A stretch of DNA of 64,000 nt from Scylla paramamosain (taxonomy: Eukaryota > Arthropoda > Malacostraca > Decapoda > Portunidae), in NCBI RefSeq assembly GCF_035594125.1, contig NC_087161.1, positions 7,715,001 to 7,779,000 of the forward strand, read 5' to 3'. The translations under genes and the position numbers were made by a program. Below, one piece after another: positions 9,905-33,833 of this stretch (the stretch's first letter is position 1; each line of letters begins with the position of its first letter). Under the pieces are notes generated by a model that was given only the letters and a program-made list of their open reading frames with translations, had not been told where the DNA came from and ran no database searches.

Positions 9905-10345
9905 TATTTGTCATATTGTGGTATCATCCTTAAATTTATGCAGCCTTTTGAAGTAATCTAACGTATATGCAATTACCATTTTCTTGCTAAGTTTGTTCCA
10001 CTCGTCTATAACTTGGTTGAACAATTTTTTGCCTGGTTTCTTTTTAAACAGCATGTTGTCCAGTACATACCCATTCATACGAGTTCTAACTAGTTCTCTG
10101 TCTAAAAGAACTTGATATTTTTTTTTCTTTCAATCTCTTCTATTGAACATTTAACCCATTTAAATACTTTTTATCATATCACCACACATCCTACACCTTT
10201 CCAGAAAACGCAGTTCAAGGTGATTTAACTTGTCCAACTAGAATAAGTAGCTTTAGTCCCTGGATCATCCTAGCTCATCCTTCTTTGCACAGACTCTAAC
10301 CAGTCTACGTTCATTCTGCTATAAAGAGACCAGAAGTATACAGAA
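9905..10345 (-). mobile_element. CR1-like LINE, C-terminal fragment
   Basis: Read on the minus strand, this region gives the typical tail of a CR1-like reverse transcriptase protein: LWSLYSRMNVDWLESVQRRM, then LDRELVRTRMNGYVLDN and KLFNQVIDEWNKLSKKMVIA. Stops and frameshifts break it. Only the C-terminal quarter is present, as is usual for a 5'-truncated LINE. Confidence 0.7.
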
Positions 10346-10681
10346 TAATTCTGAGTACGGGTATAAGCTTATAATTACATCTGACGTTCTATTACATTTA
10401 AGAGAGAAAATAAGCACTACGTATAACGTCTTTATAGTAATATACGTACTGGACTGTGGCAACGGAGCGAGGTCTGTGCAGGAAGTGACCTTCCAAACCG
10501 TTAGCACCCAATTTTATGGCTTCTCCGCTGCCTAAAATGTCGTACATGTCTTGCTGAGGTTGTTCCTCAGTTTACAGGAACGTAATATATGAAAAAAATA
10601 CAATGAAACGAATTTACGTTAAAGAACACAACATAATTTGAAGTACGTATGACCAGTATAATTCCTTATCGAAATTTATAT

Positions 10682-10730
<49 letters not shown>

Positions 10731-10900
10731 CAGATGATTATAGGCAAAAAAACAACAACTTAGTTTAGTAATTAAGATAGGGCAATAAATAAGGGGTTCA
10801 GTCTCCATAAAGTTCAGGCTAAATAGAAGACAGAAAGACACTGGTTCACAAATAGTGGCAGATAACTGAACAGACACGGTTAATAGGCTGCTAGGTGAGA
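10345..10900. other. Unassigned stretch with (GA)n at 10685-10728
   Basis: No gene or recognisable element apart from the GA run. Confidence 0.5.
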
Positions 10901-10904
10901 GTCA

Positions 10905-11045
10905 GTGGGATGCGTTGAAAGGAAACGAGAAAAGTTTATGGATAGGTGATAGGTGGACGTATACAGTATATGTATGTATAAGAAATTTTCATGAAGAATG
11001 ATACGTGGGCCTGCTGTTTCTTGCAGCTTCCTTGATATTCTTACA
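10905..11045 (+). mobile_element. Probable CR1-like LINE 3' end
   Basis: The plus strand reads like the last residues of a CR1-like ORF2 (a short 'F.DR' helix) followed by a 3' tail with the phrase CCTGCTGTTTCTTGCAGCTT, close to the usual ending of such elements. It is very short and the assignment is tentative. Confidence 0.35.
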
Positions 11046-11089
11046 TACAACGGAATTTTAAGGAGTAGGGATTGAAGTACAACGGGCAA

Positions 11090-11840
11090 ACCACTCTTTG
11101 GGTTCGAAGCATCAGGTCGAAGATGACGAGTTAGCGAACCAAGTCGTTAAGAGTCAGACATCCTGCCTGGTACTACGTATCTACATTTTGCTGGGAAGCA
11201 CTAACAATCCTTTAATTACTCCATCCTGCCATCACACGAGGACGTCACACTAAGAAATCGGGGAAATATAGTCAAAGTGAATATGCTGTGTTCACAGAGT
11301 TATATACCCTCATGATGCTAGATACCGTGACTAATATGGAATTTTAGTTTGGTCTTGTGCAGAGGCATTCATATATGCAGTTTTTACTCCCATGGCATAG
11401 AATCTAAAACATTGCCATGAGCCGTACTAGAGTTATACAGGTATTTCTTAGGCCTCCAGATGTACTAATGACACACAAGGAGAGTTTTAGGTGACGCTAT
11501 GAGAGTTTATAAGTATGGGTAAAGAAGTACCAAAGCAAATTAATTTGTTGTTCTTGCAGCATTTGAGATTTAAGGTGAAGGATCTTGGAGTCTGCCACTT
11601 TTAACGTAGACCATCATGCCGAAATTGGTAAAAAAAATTGCTACCAACCAAGGCTAGCTAGTGAGATGCTGCAGCATATCGTGTCCACTCAAATGAACGG
11701 CACAGGTTAAGTTCCAGCAGTGTGAACTCCTTGTACACTGGTATTTTTGTGCCGTTGGCGTCATACGGATGAGCAAGTGGTGAGAGTGACTCGTGAGTTG
11801 CTTTCCATGGTGGTACACTGACTCGGACTCCGGTGCCGAC
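11090..11840. other. Unassigned, nothing recognised
   Basis: Mixed-composition DNA without an interpretable reading frame. Confidence 0.45.
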
Positions 11841-11841
11841 A

Positions 11842-12085
11842 AGGATACCAACCTGTACTTTTCCACATCTTTTATGGACGTCATACCGTGCAGAAATTAA
11901 CAGCTTACTCAGGGAAACAACAAAACACCTAACTTCTGAACAGTCTAAAATTTCTAATTGGGGCAGAGCAAACTTCGTACTGTTCAATGCCTCAAAAACT
12001 CAATTCCTCTATCTATGAAGTCGACAGAACCGTCTAGATACCTATTCCCTCTTTTTTTTCACTTTTGTTGCCCTTGGCCTGTGTT
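11842..12085 (+). mobile_element. Fragment of the same LINE family as 57.7-60.8 kb
   Basis: This segment matches the reverse-transcriptase region around 60175-60350 (the phrase AAATTTCTAATTGGGGCAGA and its flanks). It then jumps to the family's 3' UTR (TTTTGTTGCCCTTGGCC near 12063). It is an internally deleted relic carrying the post-active-site part of the enzyme. Confidence 0.8.
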
Positions 12086-12382
12086 ATGGCAGGCTTGCCA
12101 TAACATTGGAAGCACTTTGGACCTTAATTGTTTAGAGTCTTGAAATTGCATGGGATCGTGCATTTCGTTGCGTTGTGGCCAAACTCGCGGTGGTAGTACC
12201 AGATGGCAAACTTTCCTTTGATTTGCTGGCAGATATAGATCGTGCACGGTAGTGGCAAGGAGTCGCAGGACTTTAGAGTGAGCAGTCGTTCACAGTACTG
12301 ATCAGGACGTTGTTTGGGTCAAAAGTCGCTACATAGTCGACAGATTATAACCAGCAAGTGAAATATAGCAGTGAAGTATTAT

Positions 12383-12468
<86 letters not shown>

Positions 12469-13063
12469 TTATATTGTTCACAGTTAAATTTACAGCAATA
12501 TAAGTAAAGAATACAGAATGCTGAACATGTAGGTCCGATGCACCTAAACTCTTATACAGACCATAGATTAGGAAGGGAAAAAAAAAAAAAACATATATGC
12601 TTATGGAAATATCATGGCTTGCAGTAAATGTGTTCTACAAGACATTAATGAATATTTGTTTTTCAAATCATGAGACAGTCTTACAAAATAAAAGAAACAT
12701 ACAAAAGACCAAACATTCCTAAGACTATAAGCACTTGAAAACGGGCAAAACACGCAAGACACGAGAGCAGACACAGAGCAAACACATAAGAATTCACAAA
12801 AAAGACTAAACAATCACAAAAAAACTCAAACACGTGAGCCCAACCACAAATGACCGCAACAAAAAAGGCCTTCAGCTCGGTTAAAAGCACTACACATGGA
12901 AGTAGGCAAAAACCCAAATACACAGCAGACAGCATCCAGACACACAATATCCAGATACACGAAGTCAAGGCAAGAATCCAAACACTTAAGTCCAAGCACG
13001 CTAGACTACACAAAAGTATGAATACAAAAGGCACGATTAAAACTCAAACAACGCAGGCACACA

Positions 13064-13150
<87 letters not shown>

Positions 13151-13240
13151 AATAACACCCAATAAACTGTACATTTAATGCTAAGGAATCTATAAATAAC
13201 CATGCATTTTCAATGATATTATTCCATAGAAAATATACTG
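12086..13240. other. Unassigned DNA with long (GA)n at 12386-12466 and 13069-13149
   Basis: Near 12075-12110 a short palindrome, TATGGCAGGCTTGCCATA, could form a hairpin. The 12.7-13.05 kb stretch is A-rich with a loose CACA/AAGT periodicity. No gene was recognised. Confidence 0.45.
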
Positions 13241-13244
13241 TATT

Positions 13245-13420
13245 ACATATAACTTTCCGCCAACAAACCTTTAAATCTCATGTGCTTGCCCAATCGCGTG
13301 GGAGGTCATTCCAATAACTGGTCCGTCTGTAGGTAACACTCTTTTGTACGTGAGATGTCCTGCAGAGTGGAACTCTCAGGGTACCTGACCTTCGTGATGA
13401 AATATGCTGGACAATATATT
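13245..13420 (-). mobile_element. LINE C-terminal fragment
   Basis: The minus strand encodes GTLRVPLCRTSHVQKSVTYR followed by a W-N-D-L-P core. This 'LRVP.CRT...Y....WN.LP' pattern is found at the C-terminus of several non-LTR reverse transcriptase proteins. It is isolated and short. Confidence 0.45.
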
Positions 13421-13704
13421 GAAATCTACAGTTACTTTCAAATCAAAGCTTTGTAAACAAATACACATGTCTGAAGAAGATTATGTGGGCAAAGGGACTA
13501 CTAAAAAACATTATCCTAATACTTTTTTTTTGTGTGTGTTAAAAGAGACTATTCAGGTCAGTTTCATAGCCACTCCTTCCAAATAGCTGCTCCGTTGAGT
13601 AAATATCGATAAATTAATGAAAAATAGATAAGTCTTGGTGAATCTACAGTCATAAAATCCCTTATAAAAATTACACCAGTTAGCTTTGAGACTAAGTCAT
13701 TTGC

Positions 13705-13787
<83 letters not shown>

Positions 13788-14319
13788 TGTTTTTATATCA
13801 TTGGAAGGAAGATACAAGGTCGTGAAGTTAGTATATAAGATCAAATTGAGTCGTTATGTAGAAAGGTTAGAAGAACACGGGTTTAGTTGTTCCTGGTTAG
13901 CGCCGACTTGAGGAGCGAGCTTGGAAACAAGTTTAGCTCATTGTTGAGTTTCCCGGTTGTTTTCGATACTTGCAACAGATGGCAAGGCTCTGTTAACAGG
14001 AAGTGATATCATAAACTCGTCAGCAAGTTAGGCACCTTCATCCAGTGACAGCTTGTTCTTGCACCGAAGAGATTTCGTTGAATAGAAGGCGGCACGGAAG
14101 AACTGTTTAAACAAGTTTCATTTAATGGAACGTGTTTGTTCGTGATTTTTTTTCATTATTTATTCATTTATTTATTTTATTTATTTTTTTTTTACTTTTT
14201 TTATTTATTTATTTTTTTTTCTATTTATTTATTTTATTATTATTATTTTTTTTTTTTTTTTTTCATGCGGCACGGCAGATCCGAGATCTCGTTTCACGTC
14301 CCATCTTCATTCATTACTC

Positions 14320-14320
<1 letters not shown>
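13420..14320. other. Unassigned DNA with (GA)n at 13706-13784 and a T-rich tract at 14148-14264
   Basis: The T-rich part is an irregular TTTA/TTTTTA array. No gene was found. Confidence 0.5.
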
Positions 14321-15130
<810 letters not shown>

Positions 15131-15184
15131 GCTTCAATACCTCCATCTATCACCTCGACACGATCTTCCACACAATTATCCCCT

Positions 15185-15925
15185 TTTCATTAGTGACACG
15201 CAACTCTTCCCCTCTTGTACACTGAACATCCTCGATCTGTCCTTTACTAATAATCTAAACTGGAAACTTCACATCTCATCTCTAGCTAAAACAGCTTCTA
15301 TGAAGTTAGGTGTTCTTAGTCGTCTCCGCTAGTTTTTCTTATCCCTCCCTCCCAGCTGCTAACTCTGTACACCGGCCTTATCCGTCCGTGTTTGGAGTAT
15401 GCTTCACATGTATGTGGGGATTCCACCCATACCGCTCTTTTAGACAGAGTGGAATCAAAAGCTTTTCGTCTTATCAACTTCTTTCCTCAAACTGACTGAC
15501 TTCAACCTTTTTCTCATCGCTGCAATGTTGCGTCACTTGCTATCTTCTGCTGCTATTTCCATGCTAACTGCTCTTCTGATCTTGCTAATTGCATGTCTAC
15601 CCTCTTCCCGCGACCTTGCTGCACGAGACTCTTCTTTCTCTCACCCTTATGCTGTCCACCTCTCTAATATAAAAGCTAACTAGTATTTTCGATCATTCAT
15701 CACTTTTTCTGGTAAACTCTGGAATTCCCTGCCTGCTTCGCCTGCTTCTGTATTTCCACTTTCCTATGACTTGAACTCTTTCAAGAGGGAGGTTTTAAGA
15801 CACTTATCCTATAATTTTTGACTACTGCTTTCGACTCTGTTCGGGGATCGGTACTTCAGTGTTTTTTTTTTTCCTTGTTGCAGTTTTGTTGCCCTTGGCC
15901 GGTACCACTCCTTCTTATAAAAAAA
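15185..15925 (+). mobile_element. 3' part of the 57.7-60.8 kb LINE family, older copy
   Basis: A 5'-truncated copy that starts after the active site. It includes the C-terminal region (NWKLHISSLAKTASMKLGVL, then the W-N-S-L-P core and SFKREV near the end), a stop near 15820 and the family 3' UTR with TTTTGTTGCCCTTGGCC. It contains stops and small indels. Unlike the 58-kb copy it keeps the roughly 310 bp between 'cgcaactcttccc' (about 15199) and 'tcgctgcaatgtt' (about 15516), which shows what that copy has lost. Confidence 0.85.
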
Positions 15926-16780
15926 TCCATTATCTAGGATCATTAATGCATATAAAAGATACTAATGATCTTAAAACTGACCTGTGTGCCATCCTACTAA
16001 ACACTTGTTCCTACTCGGACTTAGACTCATCAAAAGTAACTCTCTGTCGCCTGTCGTATGACCATGACCTTATCCAGCCTAAAATTTTCCCATCCGTCGA
16101 ATGCGTCTTAGCTTTGTTCAAGAAGTTTTATTGCGATACCTTGCCTCACTGAAGTCCAGATATAAGTTATCTCCGTTAACTGCTGCTCGTAGATTTTACT
16201 AAAAAAAAATCAACAAATTCGTAATTAATATATAATGATTCATAGTTTATTTGCCAAGAAAGTTACAAATATAAATACAGATATACTGTGACATAACGAC
16301 TTGTTCTACAATTATTTCTCAAATGGTGATTTTTTTATTAAAAGGTCAAAAATTAAATTAAATAGAAATAAAAAAGTAAATAAACATGAAGTGTAAGTGC
16401 TTATGTAAAATGTAAATGATACGAGTCTAAAATAAGAATTAATAGTAATGAAAAGAAGTATGTATCTAAAACATAAAAAAAATAAATAAACAATTTTTAA
16501 ATCATGCTTCCATAATCCATATAATGGTCCATCTAGCAGTTTGGTTGATTATGGTTGCGATGTATGATATGGTGGAGTGTTATAGCTGGAAGTTTACAGC
16601 GGCAACACACTACTTGTTACAACTTCCTGCCTCCTTGCGTGCCCCCGCCATGCGCCTTGCGTAACAAGTGTGGCATAATGTCCTGTGCCTGTTAAAACTC
16701 ATTCCATATTTCCATATTTCATTATTAACTCATCCCGTCTCTTTTGGCATTTATAGTAGAACTGACATTGCATTATTGTT
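15926..16780. other. A+T-rich non-coding stretch
   Basis: Very A+T-rich between 16200 and 16500. A 97-residue frame at 15859-16152 begins in LINE 3' UTR and shows no recognisable domain. Confidence 0.45.
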
Positions 16781-16784
16781 AGTT

Positions 16785-17470
16785 AATAGTGTAATGATCA
16801 CCAAGAATAATCCTTAACGCTCGTTTCTGTGTACGTTCCAAGGCATAGATAGTATTTCGCCTGCTTCAGCCCTGAATGCCAAACAGCTGCGGCATATTTA
16901 AGTGTGGTACGAATGTATCATGTGTACAATTTGAACAATGTTCGTAGAATAAAAACAAAACGACGTGCACGGCACACTGGTGGACAACAGGCAGCGCCAT
17001 GTCGTTCAGGTTTGTTGAGGGAACTCAAGCTGCCTCTTTGGTGGACATGCATAGATTACTTCACATTTAAGGGGTATTCGGAGACATTTTCAATGCTATG
17101 CACTCATCTTCGGATAAACTGAAGGTGTTTTGCATGGTGACATCTATCCTATCACTAACATCAATCATTTCAGCGAGCGTCATGTCATCCTCGTACTTGC
17201 AGTGTAAACGGGCATTGCGTGAGGCATGACTTCCCCTTCGTGAAGCTATGCTGTGAATCCTTTATCAACCTATGCTTGCCCAAATTATCCCTAATGTTCC
17301 TTTTAATTACAGACTTTATTGTTTTACCTGCAATTGAAGTCAAGCTAATGGGCCGGCAGTTCGAAATTACCGTTTTATCTCTTTTCTTAAAGATGGGCAA
17401 TACATTCGCCTGCTCCCTTATCACCGGCACCTCTCACGAATCTAATGATTTGCGAAAGATGTTATCCAGT
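16785..17470 (-). mobile_element. Non-LTR reverse transcriptase relic
   Basis: On the minus strand the first part (17430-17220) encodes ISNCRPISLTSIAGKTIKSV and HRLIKDSQHSFTKGKSCLT, core fingers and palm motifs. The next part (about 17210-17080) gives CKYEDDMTLAEMIDVSDRID, where Y-E-D-D stands at the active site. The tail (about 16905-16790) gives TLKYAAAVWHSGLKQA, a post-thumb motif. The segment between 'KGKSCLT' and the active site is missing, so this is an internally deleted copy of a family different from the others in the window. Confidence 0.7.
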
Positions 17471-17479
17471 TGTTCACTT

Positions 17480-18870
17480 ATAACATCTTTTTTTAATTAT
17501 TATTATTTTACTACTCATGGATATATTTCGTCTGGCCCTGGTGTATCCATCTTCTGCTCCACTATCTCCTGAGTTATGGAAATATGTATCACTTTACATC
17601 TACTTCGAAAATATGCTCGCTTTCCTGGATTTCCTGCATCTTCTGAAAAAAAAAGAAGCTAAAATTAACTCTCCATCAGATACCGTTAATGAACATACTG
17701 ATTCTCTATTCTTCGTTCTATGTACCTGAAAAAATACTTTTGGATCTGCCTTCTCCTAACTACCTACCTTAATCTTGTTGTTCTTAGCTTTCTTCGTTAA
17801 CTTCTTAACCGTTCTAAGAAATTTACTATGCTTAGTCCTTAAATCCTCTTGTCTTGTCTTTAATCTCATACATAATTCTTTTCAGTCCTATATAATCTTC
17901 TAACCTACCAGTCATTCACGTAAAGTCATTCTTCTTTGATCTTCAAAATTAGTTTCTCATGTCTCCATCACGACAGAGCTGATGCACTGAAGGGACACTG
18001 CTCTACTAGATTTCAGATCTTCAAAATATGTACTGTCAGTGGCAAATAGCCGTAGTGTTGTTGATAGTCGGGCATATGCATCACTACTCCATTTAGAAAT
18101 TATCATAGACTGCACTGTCCATCTGTATATATTTTCTATAATCGTCTGATTAAGTTACCCTTATAGTATAATTCAACAAGTTCTCATTGCTTTCTTGTAC
18201 CATTCTTTTACCCATACACAGCTTCAGCTCTGTGCTACAGGCTACTGTAATTCTTGTCAATGCAATACCTGTCATGATGTTATTAAGTCAACATATTGTC
18301 TTAGTAAAAGTGATCCTGTAGGGACTGCTGAAAGGACTGATACCGCTGAAATTTTATCAGTCTGCTTACTCAATAAAATCTAAGCATTTGTTTCAGCGCG
18401 TAAGGGACTGAAACCACTGACTATTATTTCGTTCTGCTGTCCACTCAAATCCAGACACATTATAGGACTGGCACGCTGACGAAAGAGAATCTTAGACAGA
18501 GAATCGTAATACAGACGCTCCCAGAAGGTGCGAGCCCGAAATGAGCACCAACATCCAATTGTCATTACCAGCTCTTCTCGCTACATCATCCAGCCTATTG
18601 TACTCACCACGCCCGCTGTTCTTTCCCGATTCACCACCACCGCCACGAGCATTCCATCTCGTCTCACCCAATCTTACTGTAGACAGGTCTTAGTCTTCAA
18701 TCGAGGCAGTGCTGTCTGTCCACCATGCCAGGAAAATGACGCCAAACCATCTGCGGTTGCAAGTGTCAACGCATTCCATACACCAGTATTGTGCAGCCAT
18801 GATCCATCCACCTCAGTCTTGCAATATAACTTCAAAATGAACATCATATCCAAGGCTGTCCTTTCTGACG
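17480..18870. other. Unassigned stretch, nothing convincing
   Basis: A 116-residue frame at 18528-18878 is Ser/Thr-rich, matches nothing I recognise and runs into the MITE. No splice-supported gene was found. Confidence 0.4.
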
Positions 18871-18876
18871 TCCCTT

Positions 18877-19062
18877 AAGTGGACCCTACACGATCAATAT
18901 TATTGACACAGTATATTGACTCATTTTTATTGTGCAATGAAATATCAAACTCTTTTTGATGTCTTCAATATATTGTCATTCTTCAATACCGCCCCTTTAC
19001 TGTCAATAATATTGTACAATACGGAATATTGCGCAATAATATTGATCGTGTAGGGTCAACTT
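18877..19062. mobile_element. Palindrome-ended MITE
   Basis: A 186-bp element with near-perfect terminal inverted repeats of about 29 bp. 18882-18905 is the exact reverse complement of 19034-19057 (core GACCCTACACGATCAATATT), and the match extends outwards with one mismatch to 18877 and 19062. The interior is A+T-rich, with further ATATTG/CAATAT inverted motifs, and has no coding capacity. A clear target duplication was not found, so the parent transposase superfamily is unassigned. Confidence 0.8.
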
Positions 19063-21888
<2,826 letters not shown>

Positions 21889-21894
21889 CATAAG

Positions 21895-23940
21895 ATCATT
21901 GCGAACCTATCTACCATAAATAAAGAAAAGATTCAGTGATTTCAACCTCTCAGAGTACTCCATGTGTTCCAAATCCTCAACACTTTTAGTCCATTGCCGT
22001 TGTGCTGATTCCATAGCATGTAGGTCTCCTATATACTCTGTGTTCCATAGACATGATGCATGATCTAGTATAGGACGAACATTTGAGAAATAAAGTTACC
22101 ATAAATGTTGTACTACGATTGACTATAGATCTGAGTAAGCTATTAGCAAGGAATGTGATGATGGAAGTTTAATGAAGTGTCTGTTGTGACTCTGACATCA
22201 GCTGCATGGGGATAGGTGTGTTATCTATACACACTGTTATTTACCAATAAATCCCCTTTATTCAACAATTCCTTTTGAAATCTTAACATTAGAGTCTTAG
22301 AAGTATTCATTTTCAAACCCTATTATGCCGGAATGCAGCATAAACTATTAATGTCATCCTGACAGGAAACCACATCCTCTAAAGAGTTCTTACTTATAAA
22401 TATAACTTTAAATAATCTGCAAATATTTCATATGATGATGCTATTCCATCCACCAAAAAAATAATTCATACTAAAAATAACAAGGGACCCACTACAGAGC
22501 CCTGGGGCACTCCACTGAGCACTTCCTTGCAAGTACTGATCTGGTGATTTACTATTTCTGACATTCCTCTTTGTGTTAAAGAGCCCCTAATCCATTCCAA
22601 CAATTTCCCCCTTACCCCAATCATATACAATTTATCAATTAATATGTCATAGCATAACAAATCAAAAGCCTCAGTATAGTCAAAAGTATCAAATCAACAT
22701 TAAAACTTTCATCAACCTATCTAGTTATATCACTATAAGTTAGCAATAATTGGTCTTATGTAGATGTTCTTGGCCTGAAACCAAATTAAGCTGAGTAAAT
22801 TATTATGATCAATAAATTCATAAACAGTCTTAAGTAGAACTGTGTTCAAGTGACTTAACATTGACTGAAGTGAATGACACTGGCATGTACATCAAAGGCT
22901 CACATCTAGAATCTTTTTTTTTTTTTTTTTGAAAACAGGTACAACAAAGGATTGTTTCCACATTGATGGAAGCGACCCTTCATCAAGTGAAGCCTGATAA
23001 ACCAATGTGAGTGGGTATGCCAGTTCCTGCGCACATGCCTTTAAGAGATGAGGATGAATGTTATCAGGGACCATCGACTTAAAGGGATCAATACTGGAAA
23101 GAACTAATCCAACATCATCTATTGACATAATCAAATACGTAATCCGGTCTCTTTGCTACGTCTGATGGGAAGCCAGAAATTCTAGAGGAAAAAGCGTACA
23201 CAAAAGCAAAGGATGCAGCAAATGTCTCGGCCATCTGTAAAGAGCAGTAAATAATTTGTCCTGAGGGCAACTTAAGGAGTCCAATACTTGCTGCACCTAT
23301 CTACTTTCCAATATAGGAGTGAAATACTTCAGTTTTCTGATAATTTAAATATCGAAGAACCTTCATACTTAGTTTGATTTATTATACAATAATTTCGATA
23401 TTGATAATTACAATCAAGAAAAAGGTCCAAACAATTTTTTGCTGCATCAAATTGTCTACCAAATACTGTTATATAATGTTTATACTGTGACCACTACCTC
23501 CTCCTGGGTCTCTAAAGGTAAGGGAGGAGTGACAATCCAAGGAGTGGTATCAGCATTATTTGACCTAGTAGGAATGTATCTCTCAATTAAAGGTTCCATG
23601 ATATTGCTGAAACAGAAATACATATGATCTGAGGTTAAACCAGCAAATTAAAAATCCCAATCCACAACATTTATTTTTTTCTAATATGGTTGAATTTACC
23701 TAGATGCCATACTCTGATAAGAACTTGGTCATCTGTTGTTAAGCAAACCTGAGAAATGTAATTACACATAACTAGACAGTGAGGGCAATTTGGTAACGAA
23801 GGCAATACTTTAACTTCTGCAATCCTATCCTCCTCTGAAGAATATATTAAATCGAGAGTATTACCAGGATGGCTGTATGTTGGTTCCTTGCTTGTAGAGA
23901 TCGTGTACAGTGCTTTTATTGTTGTGAATTCTTGCATATC
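21895..23940 (-). mobile_element. CR1-like non-LTR retrotransposon, degenerate
   Basis: Minus-strand order from high to low coordinates: end of an AP-type endonuclease (23937-23690: YSHPGNTLDLIYSS ... LPNCPHCLVM); reverse-transcriptase N-terminus (23134-22930: PFKSMVPDNIHPHLLKACAQ ... VVPVFKK); palm (22660-22466: GVRGKLLEWI ... EVLSGVPQGSVVGPLLFLV); C-terminal part (about 22075-21900: VRPILDHASCLWNTEYIGD and AMESAQRQWTK). Poly(A) at 21888-21861 in this orientation ends the copy. Frames are broken in several places. This is the most complete CR1-like copy here. Confidence 0.8.
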
Positions 23941-26398
<2,458 letters not shown>

Positions 26399-26924
26399 TT
26401 ATTTATTTATTCCTGAGTACATTGTTGCACAAAGATCTCTCTCTTTAATTTCCTCCATCAGTTTACCACTTGCCCGTCCACAGCAAGACACGCCAGCAAA
26501 ACCTGTCATTTCTGTATGTTGTCTGTGTTTTCTGCTCATGTTTGTCATATCTATGGTGGCATTCTGTCAATTTGCTGACATGATCATTCATGAAGTTCTT
26601 TGCCTATCCCAGAAGACGTCAAAGTAGAAATACGGTTCTAGTACGTACATCATAATTTTTCTTTGATTTCAATACGCTTGTGTCACTGATGCTTAAGCTT
26701 TGGTGTTTTACAGCGAAAGAAAATTGATTCCTGGTACTCCAAATATTTTTTCTTTCTTTTTAACACAGTGGTGTCATGCGGGGAAAAGGTCTCACGTCTA
26801 ACGGTTTCCAATATCTTCATCTTTTTTTTTTATCAGCTTACAAATAATATTCGTTATATTTATTTATATGTTTAGAAAAAAGTAAATAAAATATGTTTTC
26901 AGTCTGCTTAGAGGAAAGCATGAA

Positions 26925-27150
26925 AGGATCACCGTATGGTAGCAAAATGCTCAGGATTAGTATTCAAGAAAGAACAAGAAATAACGGCTTCAACCTTGAA
27001 AAGTTAGATTAAGAAAAGACGTAAAAAGAAATTGGTTTTCAAATAGAATGATAGATTAATAGAATGGACTCAGTCATTAAGGAGCTTGCAAAGATTGAAC
27101 GAATTTATAGATGGGGATGGTAGCTTCTTGAAGCTTCCCTTATTTTCTTA
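26925..27150 (+). mobile_element. CR1-like LINE 3' end
   Basis: The plus strand reads ERTRNNGFNLEKLD, then a broken 'W.N' core and a final IERIYRWGW-like end. This is the same C-terminal pattern seen in the other CR1-like copies. A 5'-truncated fragment. Confidence 0.6.
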
Positions 27151-27246
27151 TGGTCTTTCTTTCCCGGGATTGAATCGCTGAGCTCTGGCCCGCTTCACAA
27201 AGCGAGTTTTTTTTCTCCAACACAACATAACGATTTGGTTTTGAAA

Positions 27247-27575
27247 TCAGTGATGTCTCAGGAGGCTTTGCACCCGGTGTTCGTGCGGCAGAGGTTCACC
27301 CGCTGCTTGTACCACTAAGGCGTCAGGTGTGTGCTGGAACGGGGAGGGAGCAGCACTCTGGAACACTACAGCAGTCTGGGGAGCACTTCCAGTTACAAAA
27401 TGTTCTCTTTCATCATCCTGGTCATTTAAGTACACAAAAAATTTATCTCCCTGGTTTCCCCTCTTCGAGAAAACGCAGGGCAATTGAGCGCAAATTTTCT
27501 CTTCATTACCGTAGCCGAACCGCAAGGGGAACAAAAGCCCCCTATTTAAGGACATGCTTTCTTGACGCCCACCCG

Positions 27576-27578
<3 letters not shown>
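27247..27578 (-). CDS. Unidentified open reading frame
   Basis: The minus-strand frame is open for about 110 residues outside the adjoining repeats. It reads like ordinary protein ([19 protein letters not shown], then [20 protein letters not shown]) and ends at a stop at 27247. Upstream it runs into (GA)n and (TA)n, so no start can be chosen; a splice acceptor may lie near 27580. It may be an exon of a host gene or old coding debris. No family was recognised. Confidence 0.25.
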
Positions 27579-29800
<2,222 letters not shown>

Positions 29801-29819
29801 AGAAAAAATCAATCTAATT

Positions 29820-33146
<3,327 letters not shown>

Positions 33147-33269
33147 GCACAGACACTAGGACACCAACATACATGCACACGCGTACATACTAAGAAGCAC
33201 AACACACACACATACATGTGAAACTACCCGCACAGACACACACACCAAAGAAAATAAATAATGATAATC

Positions 33270-33334
<65 letters not shown>

Positions 33335-33369
33335 GCACGCTTACGCAAGCTCTGAATGCACTAATATGT

Positions 33370-33421
<52 letters not shown>

Positions 33422-33742
33422 ATACACACCAAGCACTTAAACTGAAATTTTAATTCGTGTACAGAACTACCACAAACTCCAAAACACACACGCACATACA
33501 CACACGCACGCAAAAAAAAAAAAAAGAAAAAAAAATCACTTGCATGATTTATCAAACTGAGATTAGTTTAAGTTATAACAGTTTAGATGCAGTAATTAAC
33601 ACCTAGTCCCCCTTTATATGTACACACTAGCATCTCTAACATTATGACAGAAATAACTAAAACGTCTGTGAACGTAAATATCAAGAAACAAATACCTCGA
33701 AATAGCAAGGTGGAAAGCCTACCAACTTTCATCTAATACTGT

Positions 33743-33831
<89 letters not shown>
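33147..33831. repeat. Simple-repeat-rich spacer: (AAT)n, (CA)n, (CT)n
   Basis: (AAT)n 33270-33331, (CA)n 33372-33418 and (CT)n 33747-33829. The unique DNA between them shows no gene. Confidence 0.9.

Positions 33832-33833
<2 letters not shown>

Noticed and set aside
12850..13203. Arg-Glu and Ser-Leu rich frames across (GA)n/(CT)n tracts
   Set aside because: Microsatellite artefacts, seen equally on both strands and at every long GA tract.
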